A DNA stretch of 64,000 bases from the NCBI GenBank assembly GCA_051294375.1, contig CM119266.1, positions 20,342,341-20,406,340 on the forward strand, given 5' to 3'. A model generated the notes under the pieces. It had not been told where the DNA came from, ran no database searches, and saw nothing but the letters and a program-made list of their open reading frames with translations. Source of the stretch: Paraspadella gotoi. Its lineage: Eukaryota > Chaetognatha. Positions 12,694 through 31,963 of this stretch are shown here, one piece after another (within the stretch, counting starts at the first letter, position 1; each line of letters opens with the position of its first letter). Position numbers and translations under genes: made by a program.

Positions 12694-12959
12694 CGGAAGG
12701 AAATTTTCTCCCCCTCCTGCGCCCCCTTCCGAATTTCGCCTTTCCACGAAATGACGCTTTAAATTTCAAAGTCAAAAATTGAACGTAAATTTCTTTGCTA
12801 ATGTCTTTGTATGGAAGCGTTGCGCGTAGAAGGAGATTCCACCACGCGTTGATGCCATTTTACGGAAGAACAAATTTATTCTTTTGCGCAAAAAAAAGAT
12901 GGAAATTTTAAAAAGACGCCGCCGTTTTATGGAGCGAGCGGCCTTTTTGAGAAAGAGAG
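12692..12959. other. Spacer between the inverted arms
   Basis: About 270 bp of unique sequence separates the inner GA tract of the left arm from the N gap. No gene seen. Confidence 0.7.
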
Positions 12960-12984
12960 NNNNNNNNNNNNNNNNNNNNNNNNN
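12960..12984. other. Assembly gap, 25 N
   Basis: Exactly 25 N bases inside a GA tract, at the inner edge of the right arm. A fixed-length gap of this kind is typical of a scaffolding join. Confidence 0.97.
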
Positions 12985-16396
<3,412 letters not shown>

Positions 16397-17004
16397 AAAA
16401 TCTTATCTCATCTTTGATTGCTACTTTTGTTACTTTGTTTTCGAGTAACGACGTCGTCCCGCCGCGAAGTGTCATCTATCGGCGGCTTTTGTTTACGAGT
16501 TTCTGTCGGGTGCCGGCAGAGGCCGCCAGATGCTGCTGAAAGCCTCAAGGGGCCGGGGAGAAACGCGTCGCAGCGAATCGGTTCGTTTCGGTTGGAAGAA
16601 ACGACGATAGCGACGACGATGACGACGACGACGCCGGTGCGCCTCATTCAATCTTGACGCCGGGTTACGATTATGAGTTAACGCCGTTGAAACTAAAGGC
16701 CGGCTTTAACGACGAAAGGTTGAAGTCGACAAATGTGAATATTTTTTTTTAACTTTTTTTTAAATCGTTCACAACTAAATCGATTTTCGATAAGATAAGA
16801 GCGGATGTGTAAGCTTTTACGATCGTTTTCGTTCAAAATTGTATAATTACCGTTGTACTATAAAGATTTAAAATATTCTGAAATTGTTAATATTAGCTGA
16901 TTTTTAATTGACAATTTTTTTTTTTTAATTTAAGCTTTGATTAGCAATAATTTCGGATTGTCAACGCCATTTTCGACGAACGCACGGGCAAGACTAGGGG
17001 AGAG

Positions 17005-17043
<39 letters not shown>

Positions 17044-18215
17044 GAGAGAGGAGAGAGGAGAGACGAGAGAAGAGAGAGAGAGAGAGAGAAGAGAGGAGAG
17101 AGAGAGAGAGATTTTGATGCAAGGCATTCAGTTTTCGCGGCACATTCCATCGCGTCGCCATCTAAAACGCCATCTAGTCTAAGATTGGGAAGATAATTCA
17201 TTCGAGGTTTTGTTGCGTCTTCCTTTTAATAGGCGATCGTTTCAAAAGCGTTTCTTTCAAACCCACAGCCGCGCCGCTGCCGACGCTGCCGCCGCTGCCG
17301 CCGCTGCCGCCCTCACCGCTGCAGCCGCCACCGCCTTCGCCGCCGCGTTCTTCAGCGTCTCCTCCAATACCCTGCCTCTGGTGGTGGCGACCGCCGGAAA
17401 AAAAAAATTTGACGCCCGACGTTGGTTTCACGAAATTTAGTCTTCACTTTTTCAACTTGTGATGCTTCAATCTGTGATGCTCACTTATTCCGATTGAGAT
17501 ATATGTACGAAGAAAACGGGAAAAGCTCTCGACGCTACTTTTTTACTTTTTTTTCTAAAATGATTTTTTCTTAAAAAAATCGAGTTTTCATGGAGAAAAA
17601 AGATGGAAGCCATTATTTTTTTTTGGGGTGGGGCAGAAGGTTATCGGTTGGTGGAGGAGAGGTTCGGTTAGAGAAAGAGATACATATTATATTGAAAAGA
17701 CGATGTCCTCCCAAATACGCGACAACCGCGTCCCCTTCGAAAAACCAAAGATTCAAAATGGTTAGGATAAATATTACCCCCCAAAAAAAAAATTCCAAGA
17801 GGGGGAAATCGAGAGACGTTAAGAGCGTTTGGGTGTGATTAACCGAAGCTGGGTGTGGTGGTGGGTAATGTTGCGCCCGCAGGCGGCAGACGTTATTTTA
17901 ATCACCTCCGCTGGAGAAGAGTTTCGCAGAAGGAAGATCCATATTTTTAATCACCGCTTCAAAGTGCCGCGCGGTCGGAAGGGGGGAGGGAGGGGGGAGA
18001 AAAGGAAAGAGAGGAACGAGGGAAAGGGGGACGAGGAGGAGGAGGAGGAGGAGGAGGAGCCAGTTTTTTGTCTGATTTCAACAGACGCGTAACCAAGTTT
18101 TTCAAAGGCGCGAGGCGCAGGAAATGACGCCCACAAATTATCACGAGGTTTATGTCTTGAAAAGTAGAGAAAGGAGAGAGGGAGGTGGGAGAGAGAAATT
18201 GGGAAAGAGAGAGAG
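16397..18215. other. CpG-rich and microsatellite-bearing intergenic sequence
   Basis: A CpG-rich, promoter-like patch spans 16440-16700. A (GA)n lies at about 17005-17110, followed by two CGCCATCT motifs near 17155-17175. An alanine-codon-rich GC patch at about 17270-17360 has (GCCGCC)-like repeats. Another purine-rich patch lies at 17960-18060. No reading frame matches a known protein. Confidence 0.45.
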
Positions 18216-18217
18216 AG

Positions 18218-18220
18218 CGA

Positions 18221-18304
<84 letters not shown>

Positions 18305-18306
18305 AA
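18218..18306. repeat. (AAAG)n microsatellite
   Basis: About 22 AAAG units, then interrupted copies to about 18345 and a short AGTC repeat. Confidence 0.95.
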
Positions 18307-18647
18307 AAAAGAAGGATAGAAAGAAAGAAAGAGCGAAAGAAAGTCAGTCAGTCAGTCAAGAAGAACCTCAAAAACATTTTGCTTCAAGTTCGTCACAAAT
18401 GAACACTCAGTCTCAGATAGTTTTTAGCGATGTTCAATTGTTCATTGCTCAATAAGTCAAATGTTCATTTTAAATATTCCCGCGTTGGAAAAAACATAAA
18501 CCGCTCGCACGAAAGCAATACAAACGGTTTATCTTTCTCCCCAAATTGTTTCGGTTCCAAAATGAAGCGACTCAAACTAAAAAAAAAACCACAATGAAAG
18601 GATTAAAAAAAAGAAAACAAATGTTTCTCAAAATGGAATCCATGCCT

Positions 18648-18694
<47 letters not shown>

Positions 18695-18951
18695 GCCGGC
18701 GTCAATGCAATCGGCGACGTCTTCTCGTTAAAACCAGGCGCGACTGTAATCGCCAAAAAGAAATAAAACTTTTTCGCGCTTCTTCTTTTTCATGCGCAAC
18801 GAAAACAAAGGGACGACGACGACGACGACAACTCAAACAAGACAACGACCACAAAGTAGAAGAGGCTCCGAAGATAGAAAAAACGAAAAGTAAATGAGTG
18901 AATGAGTACAAACGTTGCCGACGTCAAAGACAAAAAAAGGGGAAAAAATAG

Positions 18952-19179
18952 GGCCGTCTTTTCCCAAAGCACCCCATTTCTGTTTCTTATCCCTAAATTT
19001 AATTTAAACTTTAACATTTAACTCTAATCTATTACCAAACTTATAACCCTAATTCCTAACTTAATCACTAACCTTAACCTAATCCATAACCTCGATCTCT
19101 AACCTAAATTTTAAACAAACAAAAAATTAGTTTAATTTCTAATTTAACATGAAATTGGACGCTTTGGGAAAATGATGCC
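18952..19179. mobile_element. MITE with telomere-like interior, copy 1
   Basis: Imperfect terminal inverted repeats are visible. The left end reads GGCCGTCTTTTCCCAAAGC and the right end reverse-complements to GGCATCATTTTCCCAAAGC; both are followed by an (A/C)CCCATTTC-like block. The interior is a degenerate array of CCTAAC / ACCCTAAT-type units. Copy 2 lies at 22502-22938. A target duplication is not clear. Confidence 0.65.
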
Positions 19180-19715
19180 AAAAAAAAAGAGAATTGGATT
19201 CCTGGCGGAGATTGGAAAGTGGAGAGGCGACAAATTCGTGATCCTTTCGAAATTCAGAAAAATCAAATTTAGGAAGAAGAAAAAAGAACAGTGATGCTAA
19301 ATACAAAAAAAAAGTATTAACAAGTCTCAAAATCAAAGACGGCCTCGACTTCAATCTCGATCGCTCGTCAACCAGATCGATCTTCCCAAACTCCTCGTCG
19401 ACGATCGGTGACGGCGAACGAAACAAATAACAACAACAACGACGACGACGCGGATGTCGACGATCGGCGCTAACGACGTTAACGACGCCGTTTCCGCCAA
19501 CGACGCCGCCGCGTCGTAAAAAGGTGGCGTTCATCAAGGGATGTTCGCGCCCGTGACGTGACAGGTGGCGCGGTGACGTCATCAGCGCCGACCGAAAGTC
19601 ATTCGACGCCGGTGCGACGCCGCCGCCGTTAAGCCGCAATCGATCATGCGGTCGGGCGTCGTTTCGGTCGAAGAGAATCGAGATTCGTTGTTTAGAAATT
19701 CGAGGGGCTTTTACT
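19180..19715. promoter_or_regulatory. CpG-rich, CRE-containing patch
   Basis: The sequence from about 19380 to 19700 is dense in CpG, with ACGACG repeats and a perfect CRE palindrome TGACGTCA at 19574-19581 preceded by GTGACGTGAC. It looks like an unassigned promoter/CpG island. The 166-codon frame across it on the minus strand has no recognisable domain. Confidence 0.35.
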
Positions 19716-19717
19716 GA

Positions 19718-19723
19718 GAGAGG

Positions 19724-19817
<94 letters not shown>

Positions 19818-19834
19818 AGAGAGAGAGAGAGAGA
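19718..19834. repeat. (GA)n microsatellite, interrupted
   Basis: GA repeat with a few GG interruptions, followed by a short GA tail. Confidence 0.93.
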
Positions 19835-20241
19835 GCACGCCAGTGAGATTTAATTATCTCACCCGTTTCCCTCCAGCACCATATGCACCATAGGCGTCAC
19901 GACGACGCAAATGGTTTTCTCATGACGTCGATAAAAAGGGACGACGTCACCTGAGAGGAAATGGAAAAAGATTGACAAGCAACGAGACAAGCAACGAGCC
20001 AAGCACGTTGATGGCGCTTCTACGCAAGAAAGCGGTGGTGGAGAAGAAGAATGAAGAGAGACAAGGCAAGCAGAGCGATTGACAAGCGTCAAGACAAGCA
20101 AATGCATCGGTTTTCCGCGCTACTTGAGAAGGAAAAAGAATTAAGTAATGTGGTACAAGTAGCGCAAGACTTTAACTTTAGGTAAAAAAAATACTTAATT
20201 TCTTACTCATCCTGCACGCGTGTCATTGTTAGGTTTTGTTA

Positions 20242-20259
20242 TTATTATTATTATTATTA

Positions 20260-20355
<96 letters not shown>
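20242..20355. repeat. (ATT)n microsatellite, about 110 bp
   Basis: About 37 ATT/TTA units with one slip near 20260, immediately before a dispersed repeat copy. Confidence 0.95.
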
Positions 20356-20374
20356 TATGAATTTTTGTTGTGGG

Positions 20375-20575
20375 AAGTGATTAAATATGAAATAGAAAAA
20401 TTATCTTTTCATTTAATAAATAAGCTATTCTGCCCCTCACCTTAGACAGGCTATGTGGTTTTCGTCCACACCTCCATCGTTCTTACGAGATAATGAGATA
20501 GCATAACCTGCAAGATTTTAATCAAGACTCTCACCCAGTCAAGTTCATTCACTACGCATTTTTAAGTCACGATGA
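20375..20575 (+). repeat. GGTACAACCAAT dispersed repeat, degenerate copy
   Basis: It shares the TTTCATTTAATAAATAAGCTAT, GACAGGCTATG, CTTACGAGATAATGA and CAATCAAGACTCT-like blocks with the other copies, but its head is lost in the ATT repeat. Confidence 0.65.
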
Positions 20576-20833
20576 CGGTATTTATTTAATTAGCATGAAA
20601 TGATCACGACAATTTAAGAACAAATGGCTAAATCACGGCCTAACGCAATTTCGATATAAATTAGCAAGATAATGGCGAGAGAAACTAAGAACAAAAAGAA
20701 GACGGGCGAGTCAGACTCTTTGCGACAACAGATTTGATGATTTCCTCTACTTCACAATTGGACCTAAATTGACTTCGATTCGATGTCGAAATTCCTCCAA
20801 CAAATTCCTCCACATCATTTCGCCCCGAACTCG

Positions 20834-21336
20834 TCAATCCGCGTCGCATTCCTCCAGACTCTCGCAGTCGTCCTCGTCGTCGTCGTCGGCCCTCAACTTT
20901 CGAAAGTCTCCCCTTAGTCTCTCCAACTGCTCTCGCTCGAACTGCAGCACCCCGTGGAGTCGCTGCGACCTCGACATCGGAGCCTGCTGCTCGTTGCTCT
21001 GCTCCTGCGTTCGGGGATGCTGCTGCTGCTGCTGCTGCGTGGACGACTGGAGTTGATGCTGCGGATGATTGTAGAGATGAAAGGGCGAAGACTGAAGACG
21101 TTCGGATTTACTTCTTTCCGGTCGTCGACTGAAGGATAAATTTTAGTAATGAAACCTAATAAAATATTAATTAATATTTAATTAATTTATGTAGTGGATT
21201 TGGACCAACCGTTGCCTGGAGTAGTGAACACCGTCGTCGACATTATCCGTTTCAGCATTTTTCCGTTGTTTCTTTTCTAAACTTTTCACCATCTAAAAAA
21301 TGGATGTTAATAGTGAATATATGAGAGAAACCGAGA

Positions 21337-21430
<94 letters not shown>

Positions 21431-24400
21431 AGACATAACCTCCATAAGTCTGTTGCATCTCGTCTCCAACTGGTTGACTGCATCCGTTTTTAGCGCGAAA
21501 CTTTTTTCAAATTCTTGATTCTTCTGATAAAGTCGCATGTTGATGGCTTTGACATCATCAAGCTGCAATGCAATCAATGTTAATAAATAGATAAAATATA
21601 TAAATAAATAAATATCTTGTAAAAATAAATAAATAAATAAATAAATCAAACGATCAATCAATAAATAAATTTATAAATATATCATATCTCGTTCCAGGAA
21701 CCTTACTTGCTGACTAAAAATTTGCAAGGCCTGGTCTTTTTCGTGGCAATCTCGCTCCAGTAGTTTTTTAGCTTGCTCCAGTTCCATTCTCATCCCTCGC
21801 TCCAGCTCCAATTCACGTCTCAGGTTGCCCAGCTCCTCTTCCTCCCTTCGCCTCTCGTTGGCGTTTCGATGCGATGGACTCGCCGTAGTCGAGGACGACG
21901 CCCTCGTCGGTGTCGCCGTCGTCGTCGAGTTCGCTCTCTCGGTTCGAGATCTCCGAGGTTCTTTTGTTTGATATGCGTTGGAATGATGAAGAGGACTCTG
22001 CCTCACGGAGCCTGGGAGGATAAAGAAACAAAAGACAAACGCTCTTGAGCCGAGCGCGAGTTGCGTAAATATTTCGATAGAAGGCATAATTTACTCGAAA
22101 GTCCAGCTTTTTTAAGAGTCTTCGTGTAGTGATGCGTGAGAAGCTCGTTGTCGTGTTTCAAAATAAAGTTTTGCTCTTGGAGTTTGGTCACTTGGTTCTT
22201 TGCCAAACGCAAGTCTTCCTTCATCAACGCGTTGGCCGTCTGAACCTTCTCTAGTTTTCCCTGTCGGAAAAACAATTCAATTAAAACTCCCGATATAACG
22301 TGAATTAATTTTTTTTACCCTGCGGACCTGCAGGTTGGCGACTGTAGCGTTCAAATGGCGGTTGAGCTCTTCGATGTAGTTCTTCTGATCCAAAACTGCG
22401 GTCATCGTACGAACCGTTTGAGAAGTCGTCATGCTGGCGCTGAAGATTCCGCCTATGCTCGTTCTGAAATCAGAGAATGTAAGTTGATCGGTATATTTTT
22501 AGGCTTTTTTTTTCCATAGGGCCCCATTTCCGTTCCTTTATCCCGGAATTAAATTTTACCCTTAACTTAACGTAACTTAAATATATTCCTAAACTTATAA
22601 CCTAATCTTTATCCCTAATCTTTAAACCTAACCTAATCCTTAATCCTAACCCTAAACCCTTATCCCTAATTTTAAACTCTAACTGCTAACCTTAAACCCT
22701 TAAACTAAACCTTAATCCTAACCCTAACCTAATCTTAATCCTTATCCCTAATTTCAAACTATAGCCCCTAACCATAAACCTTTAACCCTAACCCTAACAA
22801 CTCACCTAATCTTTAATCTTAATTACTAACCTAATCTCTAACCCTTAACCCAAAACCTTTAACGAATTTTTTTAATTAAAAAAAATTAACTTAATTTCCA
22901 ATTTAAGTTGAAATGGGTCGTTCTGCGAAAATAAGGCCAAAAAGGGGCTACGTAATATCGCAGCAATTTCATTTTTTTTCCCAATCGGTTTAACGACATC
23001 TAATTTTACCTTTGACCCGAACTCAAACTCTTGCTCGGGGTCGTCGCCGTCTTGATCTTCGGAACGACGTCTCCGTCGCCGTCGTCTCCGTCTTCGTCGT
23101 CGGCGTCGTCGTCGTCGTCGGGCGAGGAGAGAACGTCGATGTCGTCGTCGTCGTCGTCGTCACCTTTGTCAAGATAAAGGCTGAAGTCGATCACTCCCAT
23201 TTTCGTGTCCAGGTCTTCGTCTTTGAAGCAGAGGTTAAAGTCTACGATGTTGAGTCCCACGAGGAGGCCTGTGGACGAAAGGCTGGACTTAAGAGACCCT
23301 GTAGAATCCTGGATGGTGCATTCTGCTGAGACATATTTGGGCCATGTAAAACGAGACAATGAAGCGTTCGATATTTGCAAGGGCTTTGTCAAGTATCATC
23401 AAGTTCCCCAATATTGTAAATTTATCTAAACCTAATGCTGTGGGATTATTCTTTGCTACATTCTCACCCTGTATAACGACTGCCTCGTCCTCCAGCATGA
23501 TGGATCCCTTTTCGTAGTGCTGCTCCAGTCTCTCTCGATTCTCCAGCAAAATTTTGAAATAATCCGGCAGCTTTTTCTGCATGAGCGCCAGGCGGACCCA
23601 CGCGCGGCAACGACCTGGAAATGAGGAAAGACAAAGCGTATATGTTTGACATCCTTCCCGTCGGGTTCTATAATTAGATTTAAGCTTAAAGACTTCTCTA
23701 TTATTTATTAGTTAACAATTTTAAACGATTACGTATATGAAGATGCTCGTCGGTGTTTCATCGACAAGGGCAAAGACTAAAACGAATGCCTCAACCTTTC
23801 CGAGACTCACCCAAAGGAGTCCTCACGCTGGGTAAGTCTCTGACGCTGAGAGTGATCTCGCGCGCATCGGGCGCGAGTCTCTCCACCAGTTCGATCACGT
23901 TCCAGAACTCCATCTTCGGACCCAGGAAACCCTCTTTCTTAGACTGGGAGGAAATTATAAATAATAAAATAATAAATAAAATAGTAAAAAGAGATAAAGT
24001 AAAAGCAGGGAGAGGTTCATTAATTGAGAAAACATTTGCATATTAACATGAAATCGTTTTAACACCCCTCTCGTGTCTCACTTTGATCCCGTGCCTCAAG
24101 ACGTGTTCGAGAACCACAAAGAATTGCTGCAGTGGGGCGTGGAGCTCATTCGTCACCATCCGGCCGTGACTCAGAGACGAATCTAGAGAAAATTGACAAA
24201 AGGGCAACTGAATTTTAAGATGTACTAATTAGCGGATGAGCAATTGAACATGCAGAACGAAGTGTTATTGTTTTTAAAAAGCGTGAGTGAATTAGTTATT
24301 GTAACTAAAGAATAAAAATTTTGATTCAAAGCTTTTCGACTTTGGCGATAGTAACTTCACTACTTCTGTGGATAAGGCGCTGAAGTGTGAAGATTTCTAT

Positions 24401-25029
24401 CCGGGTCTTCTGTGCCCCCCCCCCCCGGCTGCGATGGAAAGAGTCCTGGGTTTAGAACCAGACTTAAGGGTTTTCCACGTCCCCAAAGCGGTTTATGGCC
24501 GTCCACAAGCTTTCCGCAAAGTACTTATACGATGGTTATGAGCCGATGGCCATACACAATGAGCAACATGAGCAACATGCTTTACAGGCGGGGTGAACTT
24601 GCCCGAATAAACAAAAATCTCCCAAATAAGGTATTACAATTGCATTGTTGAAGGAGTATCGATGGATTGTCAATTCGAATAAATCTGATGCCAGTTCTCA
24701 CCTAGCAACTCCTTGACGACGAGTTTACTGACGTCGAGAAGGTTTCGTCTTTCGATCTCCATGGGATCCAATCGATCCTCGGGTTTTGAACCTAAAAATC
24801 ATCCATCAAGTCATTAAGTTTCTTCGTAAGAATTATCGATTCATACCTTCGATTTTTTATGTTTACATTTTTCGTTTTAAGTTCTCGCTTTACCTCTGTA
24901 GGCGATCTGCTTCGCTCTGTCGACTCGCCCAGAACCGGAAACTTCCTTCAACTCCTTCAGGCACAACCACTCTCCTTCGGTCGACACCCGAAAGTTGCAC
25001 AAATAGATGGTGTCTTTCAGTTTCGCCAT
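20834..25029 (-). CDS. RUFY: RUFY-like RUN-domain and coiled-coil protein, no FYVE (12 exons)
   Basis: Minus-strand exons, 5' to 3': 25029-24894, 24791-24702, 24183-24082, 23937-23811, 23614-23468, 23268-23010, 22463-22319, 22260-22095, 22011-21707, 21562-21440, 21292-21210, 21128-20834. All phases agree, giving about 658 aa. The start is [17 protein letters not shown] domain covers about residues 55-235, with hallmarks [48 protein letters not shown] and [19 protein letters not shown]. An Asp-rich insert follows. Next come the RUFY signature [19 protein letters not shown], coiled coils (about 345-560) and a Gln-rich C-terminus. RUFY proteins link small GTPases (Rab, Arl8) to endosome and lysosome movement. 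Most family members end in a FYVE zinc finger binding PI3P. Here the reading frame stops after a Gln-rich acidic tail, as in FYVE-less RUFY3 forms. A FYVE exon reached by alternative splicing was not seen. Confidence 0.9.
21339..21426. repeat. (GA)n microsatellite in a RUFY intron
   Basis: It lies 14 bases downstream of the 21562-21440 exon of the minus-strand RUFY gene, so the transcript carries (CU)n right after that donor. Confidence 0.95.
22502..22938. mobile_element. MITE with telomere-like interior, copy 2
   Basis: It lies in the intron between RUFY exons 6 and 7. The left end (GGC, poly-T, then CCCCATTTC) and the right end (GAAATGGGTCG ... AAATAAGGCC) form imperfect inverted repeats related to copy 1. 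The interior, about 300 bp, is a degenerate array of CCCTAA / CCTAAC / CCTTAA units. It is longer than copy 1 because the array is longer. Confidence 0.68.
24310..24640 (-). repeat. Dispersed repeat, copy 2 (GTTCACCCCGCCT family)
   Basis: It is the reverse complement of the 4700-4995 family and lies in the intron between RUFY exons 2 and 3. A C12 run interrupts it at about 24416. Confidence 0.55.
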
Positions 25030-29100
<4,071 letters not shown>

Positions 29101-29189
29101 ACTGACCAAATTTCAAGGTCCGTGACCCACAAAAGTAGAGGCGGTCCGGATCCCGAAATCGAGACTCGTAAAGAAAACCTCCTTTTCGC

Positions 29190-31598
29190 TTAGCACCGGA
29201 TGTTGTTGCATTTGCGGTTGTTGTTGGCGCCGGAGAAACAAGCGGCGATCTTGTGGCGACGCGTAACGCCGTTTCGTGGCAACGGAGCCGTAGCGTGGAC
29301 GCGATTTTCTCTGGCGCATGCGCGTCTCGAGGCCGCGGAAGAGGCGAAGTTTTTCTCCTTTCGTCGGACGGCGCTCCTCTGGGTCTTGCGCTCCAACGCA
29401 GTGGGCGGGGGCGCGATTTTGTGCTGCGCGTGAGAGGCGCCCATCATCGCCGCCTCCATCAGCGTGCGCCGTGCTGAATCGAGGCAGCGCCGCTGCGTCG
29501 ACGCGTGATTTCGTTTGACCAGCGCCTTGGCCGCCTGACCCTTGGGCAGCGTTTGGCGCGGCGCCGAGGCGCTCGCCGGCGCCAAGACGCGCGAACCGGA
29601 AATGGCCGCCGACTCGAGGGAGGAAAGGAGTTGACGAGCCGGCGCCTCGCAGGGAGAACGAAGGGACGGAGACGTCGTTGTTGTCGTCGTCGTGGGCGTG
29701 GTGACGAAAAAGTCCTCGCTGACGTCGCTGACGCAGTCGACGTCGTCGTCCGAGTCGATGACGTCGTGGAGACGAGGCGTCGTCAAGAGGTTGTACGAGA
29801 GGTTGGAGAGTCCGCCGGACCGAGCCTCGAAAGGCCGGACGTAGACGGACATCGAGGGATGCTCGATTAGGAGGTTCTCCATTGGGGTGGTGGCCGGCGC
29901 TGGGACCGAACCGCTGAATTGCGAGTCGGGGAAATGGTTATTGGCTAGATTGTCGTAAGTATGAAATTGGTACAACCAATATAAAAATTATCCATTCATT
30001 TAATAAATAAGCTATCTTGCCCCTGACTTTGGACAGGCTTTGGTGGTTTAAGGCCTCCATCACTCTTACAAGATAATGACATAGCAGGTCCCTGCAAGCT
30101 TTCAATCAAGACTCTTTCACAGTCTCGTTTATTCACTCCCAGAGTACCTGGCTTCCCTATCAATGAAGTGGAAAATATTTCAAAGAATGTTTCAATTGTA
30201 GGAATTTTATTAATTTTTTATTAATTTAATTTTATTAATAATTATTAACAAAATAATCGTTTTTACCTTCGCAAGAAGCATGGAGGTGGAGTGATGAGCC
30301 AATCGGCCGCGACGTCGGTGCTGGCGTCCGATGGAGTCGGAGAAGAGCACCGTCCAGGAGTTCCTTATTGTTTATTTTAAACAAACAACACAATAAATAA
30401 ACAATCGATAGTCGTAAAATCATCTTTAAAAACCTGAGAAGTTGGAATGAATTGGCGAGGGCGCCACGAGTTCCCTCGCGATGACGTCGTCGAATCCCGG
30501 CGTCGATTCGAAGAGGACGCCGAGTCCGTAGATCGAATCCTCGCCCAAGGCGACGGCCACGCCCTCTTGGGTTCTTTCAACGGGAGCCGCCTCGGGTGGC
30601 GTCGTCGGCGGCACTCGAGGTGCGGACGGCGACGGCCTAGGAAAAAGCACGTTGAGTCTTTAGTAAAATCAATCAATCAATTAATCATTCAAACAATCAA
30701 TCATTCAAACAATCAATCGAAACAAACTAACCAGGTGGCCCCGGCCCTCATGTTGCCTTTCAGCTTTTCCGCGTAGGTCATCCCGGGCTTGTTGCACCAG
30801 GCGGCAGGCGTGATTGGGTTCTTGGCCGGAACGAATGGCAGGCGCGGCGGAGAGGCGCGCTTTGGCTGAAATGGGTAGAGTAGTAGAGTTTAATGAAGAG
30901 TTAAGAAAGGCGATTTAAATCTCTCTCCCAACATCAAACATCTTTTGTCTCCACGAACTCACCGCGCTTTTGTGCGCCTTCTTGGCGGGCGCCCGCTTGA
31001 CTAACTCCGGCGCCTCTGGCGGGCAGACGTGAATGACCGGCGTCTCCATCTTTCGCGGCGCCGCTACCGCCATCTCTTCTCTTTCCACTTGGAACGACTC
31101 CTCTCTCGGCTCCTCCTCATTCTGCTCCTTCTCCTCCTCTTCCTTATTTTCCAATCCCTCTTCGACCATGACCCACTCGTCGGCGCCGTCGCCGGAAACC
31201 GCCTCCGAAGCGGCGTTGTATCCGGCGCCGGCTTCAGCAGCCTCCGGACCCTCGGCCGCTTCAGGGAGCTGAGAAAGAGTCGAGGAAACGATGGAAATTA
31301 AAGAGATTGCAATTTTCTAGTCATGAAATTGGTACAACCAATATAAAAATTATCCATTCATCTTGCCCTGACTTTGGACAGCCAATGGTAAATTTACAAG
31401 ATAATAACATAGCAGGACCCTAAAAGCTTTCAATCAAGAATCTATCTCTGCCATAGACCGACCAAGGTAGATTCTCCCAACCAGTTGCCAGTGAGAACGG
31501 CCTTCTCTTTTAAACTTTTAACATTGCAACATTTAACTCACCTCTGTCTCCTTGGACTCGGCTGGGCTTCCGAAGATGAGGCTCTGAAGGTACATCAT
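29190..31598 (-). CDS. TP53INP: TP53INP (tumor protein p53-inducible nuclear protein) homologue (6 exons)
   Basis: Minus-strand exons, 5' to 3': 31598-31542, 31268-30963, 30865-30732, 30636-30434, 30363-30267, 29913-29190. Phases 0, 0, 2, 1, 2 all fit, giving about 506 aa, roughly twice the vertebrate length. The N-terminus MMYLQSLIFGS resembles the vertebrate start. An LC3-interacting region, DEWVMV, preceded and followed by acidic residues, lies at about residues 50-55. The conserved block DWLITPPPCF (about 254) is followed by the family signature PMENLLIEHPSMSVY (about 276-290). The C-terminal part is Arg/Ala-rich. TP53INP proteins shuttle between nucleus, where they co-activate transcription under stress, and autophagosomes, where the LIR binds ATG8-family proteins. 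The extra length is low-complexity spacer (exons 2-4 and the T-rich region after the signature). Two introns carry the GGTACAACCAAT repeat. Confidence 0.92.
29958..30215 (+). repeat. GGTACAACCAAT dispersed repeat, near full-length copy
   Basis: It lies in the intron between TP53INP exons 5 and 6, antisense to the gene. It shows all shared blocks: TGAAATTGGTACAACCAAT, TTTAATAAATAAGCTATC, CTTTGGACAGGCTTTGGTGG, CTCTTACAAGATAATGAC, GCAAGCTTTCAATCAAGAC, GAATGTTTCAATTGTA. Confidence 0.8.
31322..31500 (+). repeat. GGTACAACCAAT dispersed repeat, truncated copy
   Basis: It lies in intron 1 of TP53INP. It has the head TGAAATTGGTACAACCAAT, a small internal deletion, and the CTTTGGACAG, ACAAGATAATAACATAGCAG and TTTCAATCAAGA blocks. 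Confidence 0.78.
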
Positions 31599-31599
31599 C

Positions 31600-31960
31600 T
31601 TGCTATTTTCTTTCGAGGGTCGGACCAAAGGTGCGTTTAATTTCGAGGTAAGGGACGCAGGTTTCTCTGTTTTTTTGTTTTTTTTAAGATGTTTTCTTTT
31701 GTTTTTAGTCTTTTCGTTTATTTTTCGTTTCTGTTTTTAGATTTTAGATCAGCAAAGGAGAAAACAGAAGTTTGGGAGATTTTTTTTTTAAGGGGAAACA
31801 AAGATCGGGGGAAAAAATAGGAATCTCACGTTTTGTCTCGTTGATTTTCTTCGACGCCAATCTGAAAGAACGAATAAAAATTTTGTTGTTTATTTTTTTT
31901 ATAATTAAGTCTGAATTTATAAAAAAAATACTATATGATAATTTTAAATATATGTATGAA
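31600..31960. other. 5' side of TP53INP
   Basis: Contains the presumed leader and promoter of the TP53INP gene. It is T-rich, with poly-T/poly-A runs. No defined element. Confidence 0.35.
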
Positions 31961-31963
31961 TAC

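Noticed and set aside
18546-18731. Short frame with a poly-Ser run
   Set aside because: A (CGT)n repeat translated; no support on either side.
19139-19639. 166-codon minus-strand frame as a FYVE exon of the RUFY gene
   Set aside because: It contains no CxxC pairs or RRHHCR-type motif and overlaps a MITE end and a CpG-rich patch.
29200-29870. Plus-strand frames of 66-121 codons opposite the last TP53INP exon
   Set aside because: They are shadows of the minus-strand coding exon, which is fixed by strong homology and splice phase.
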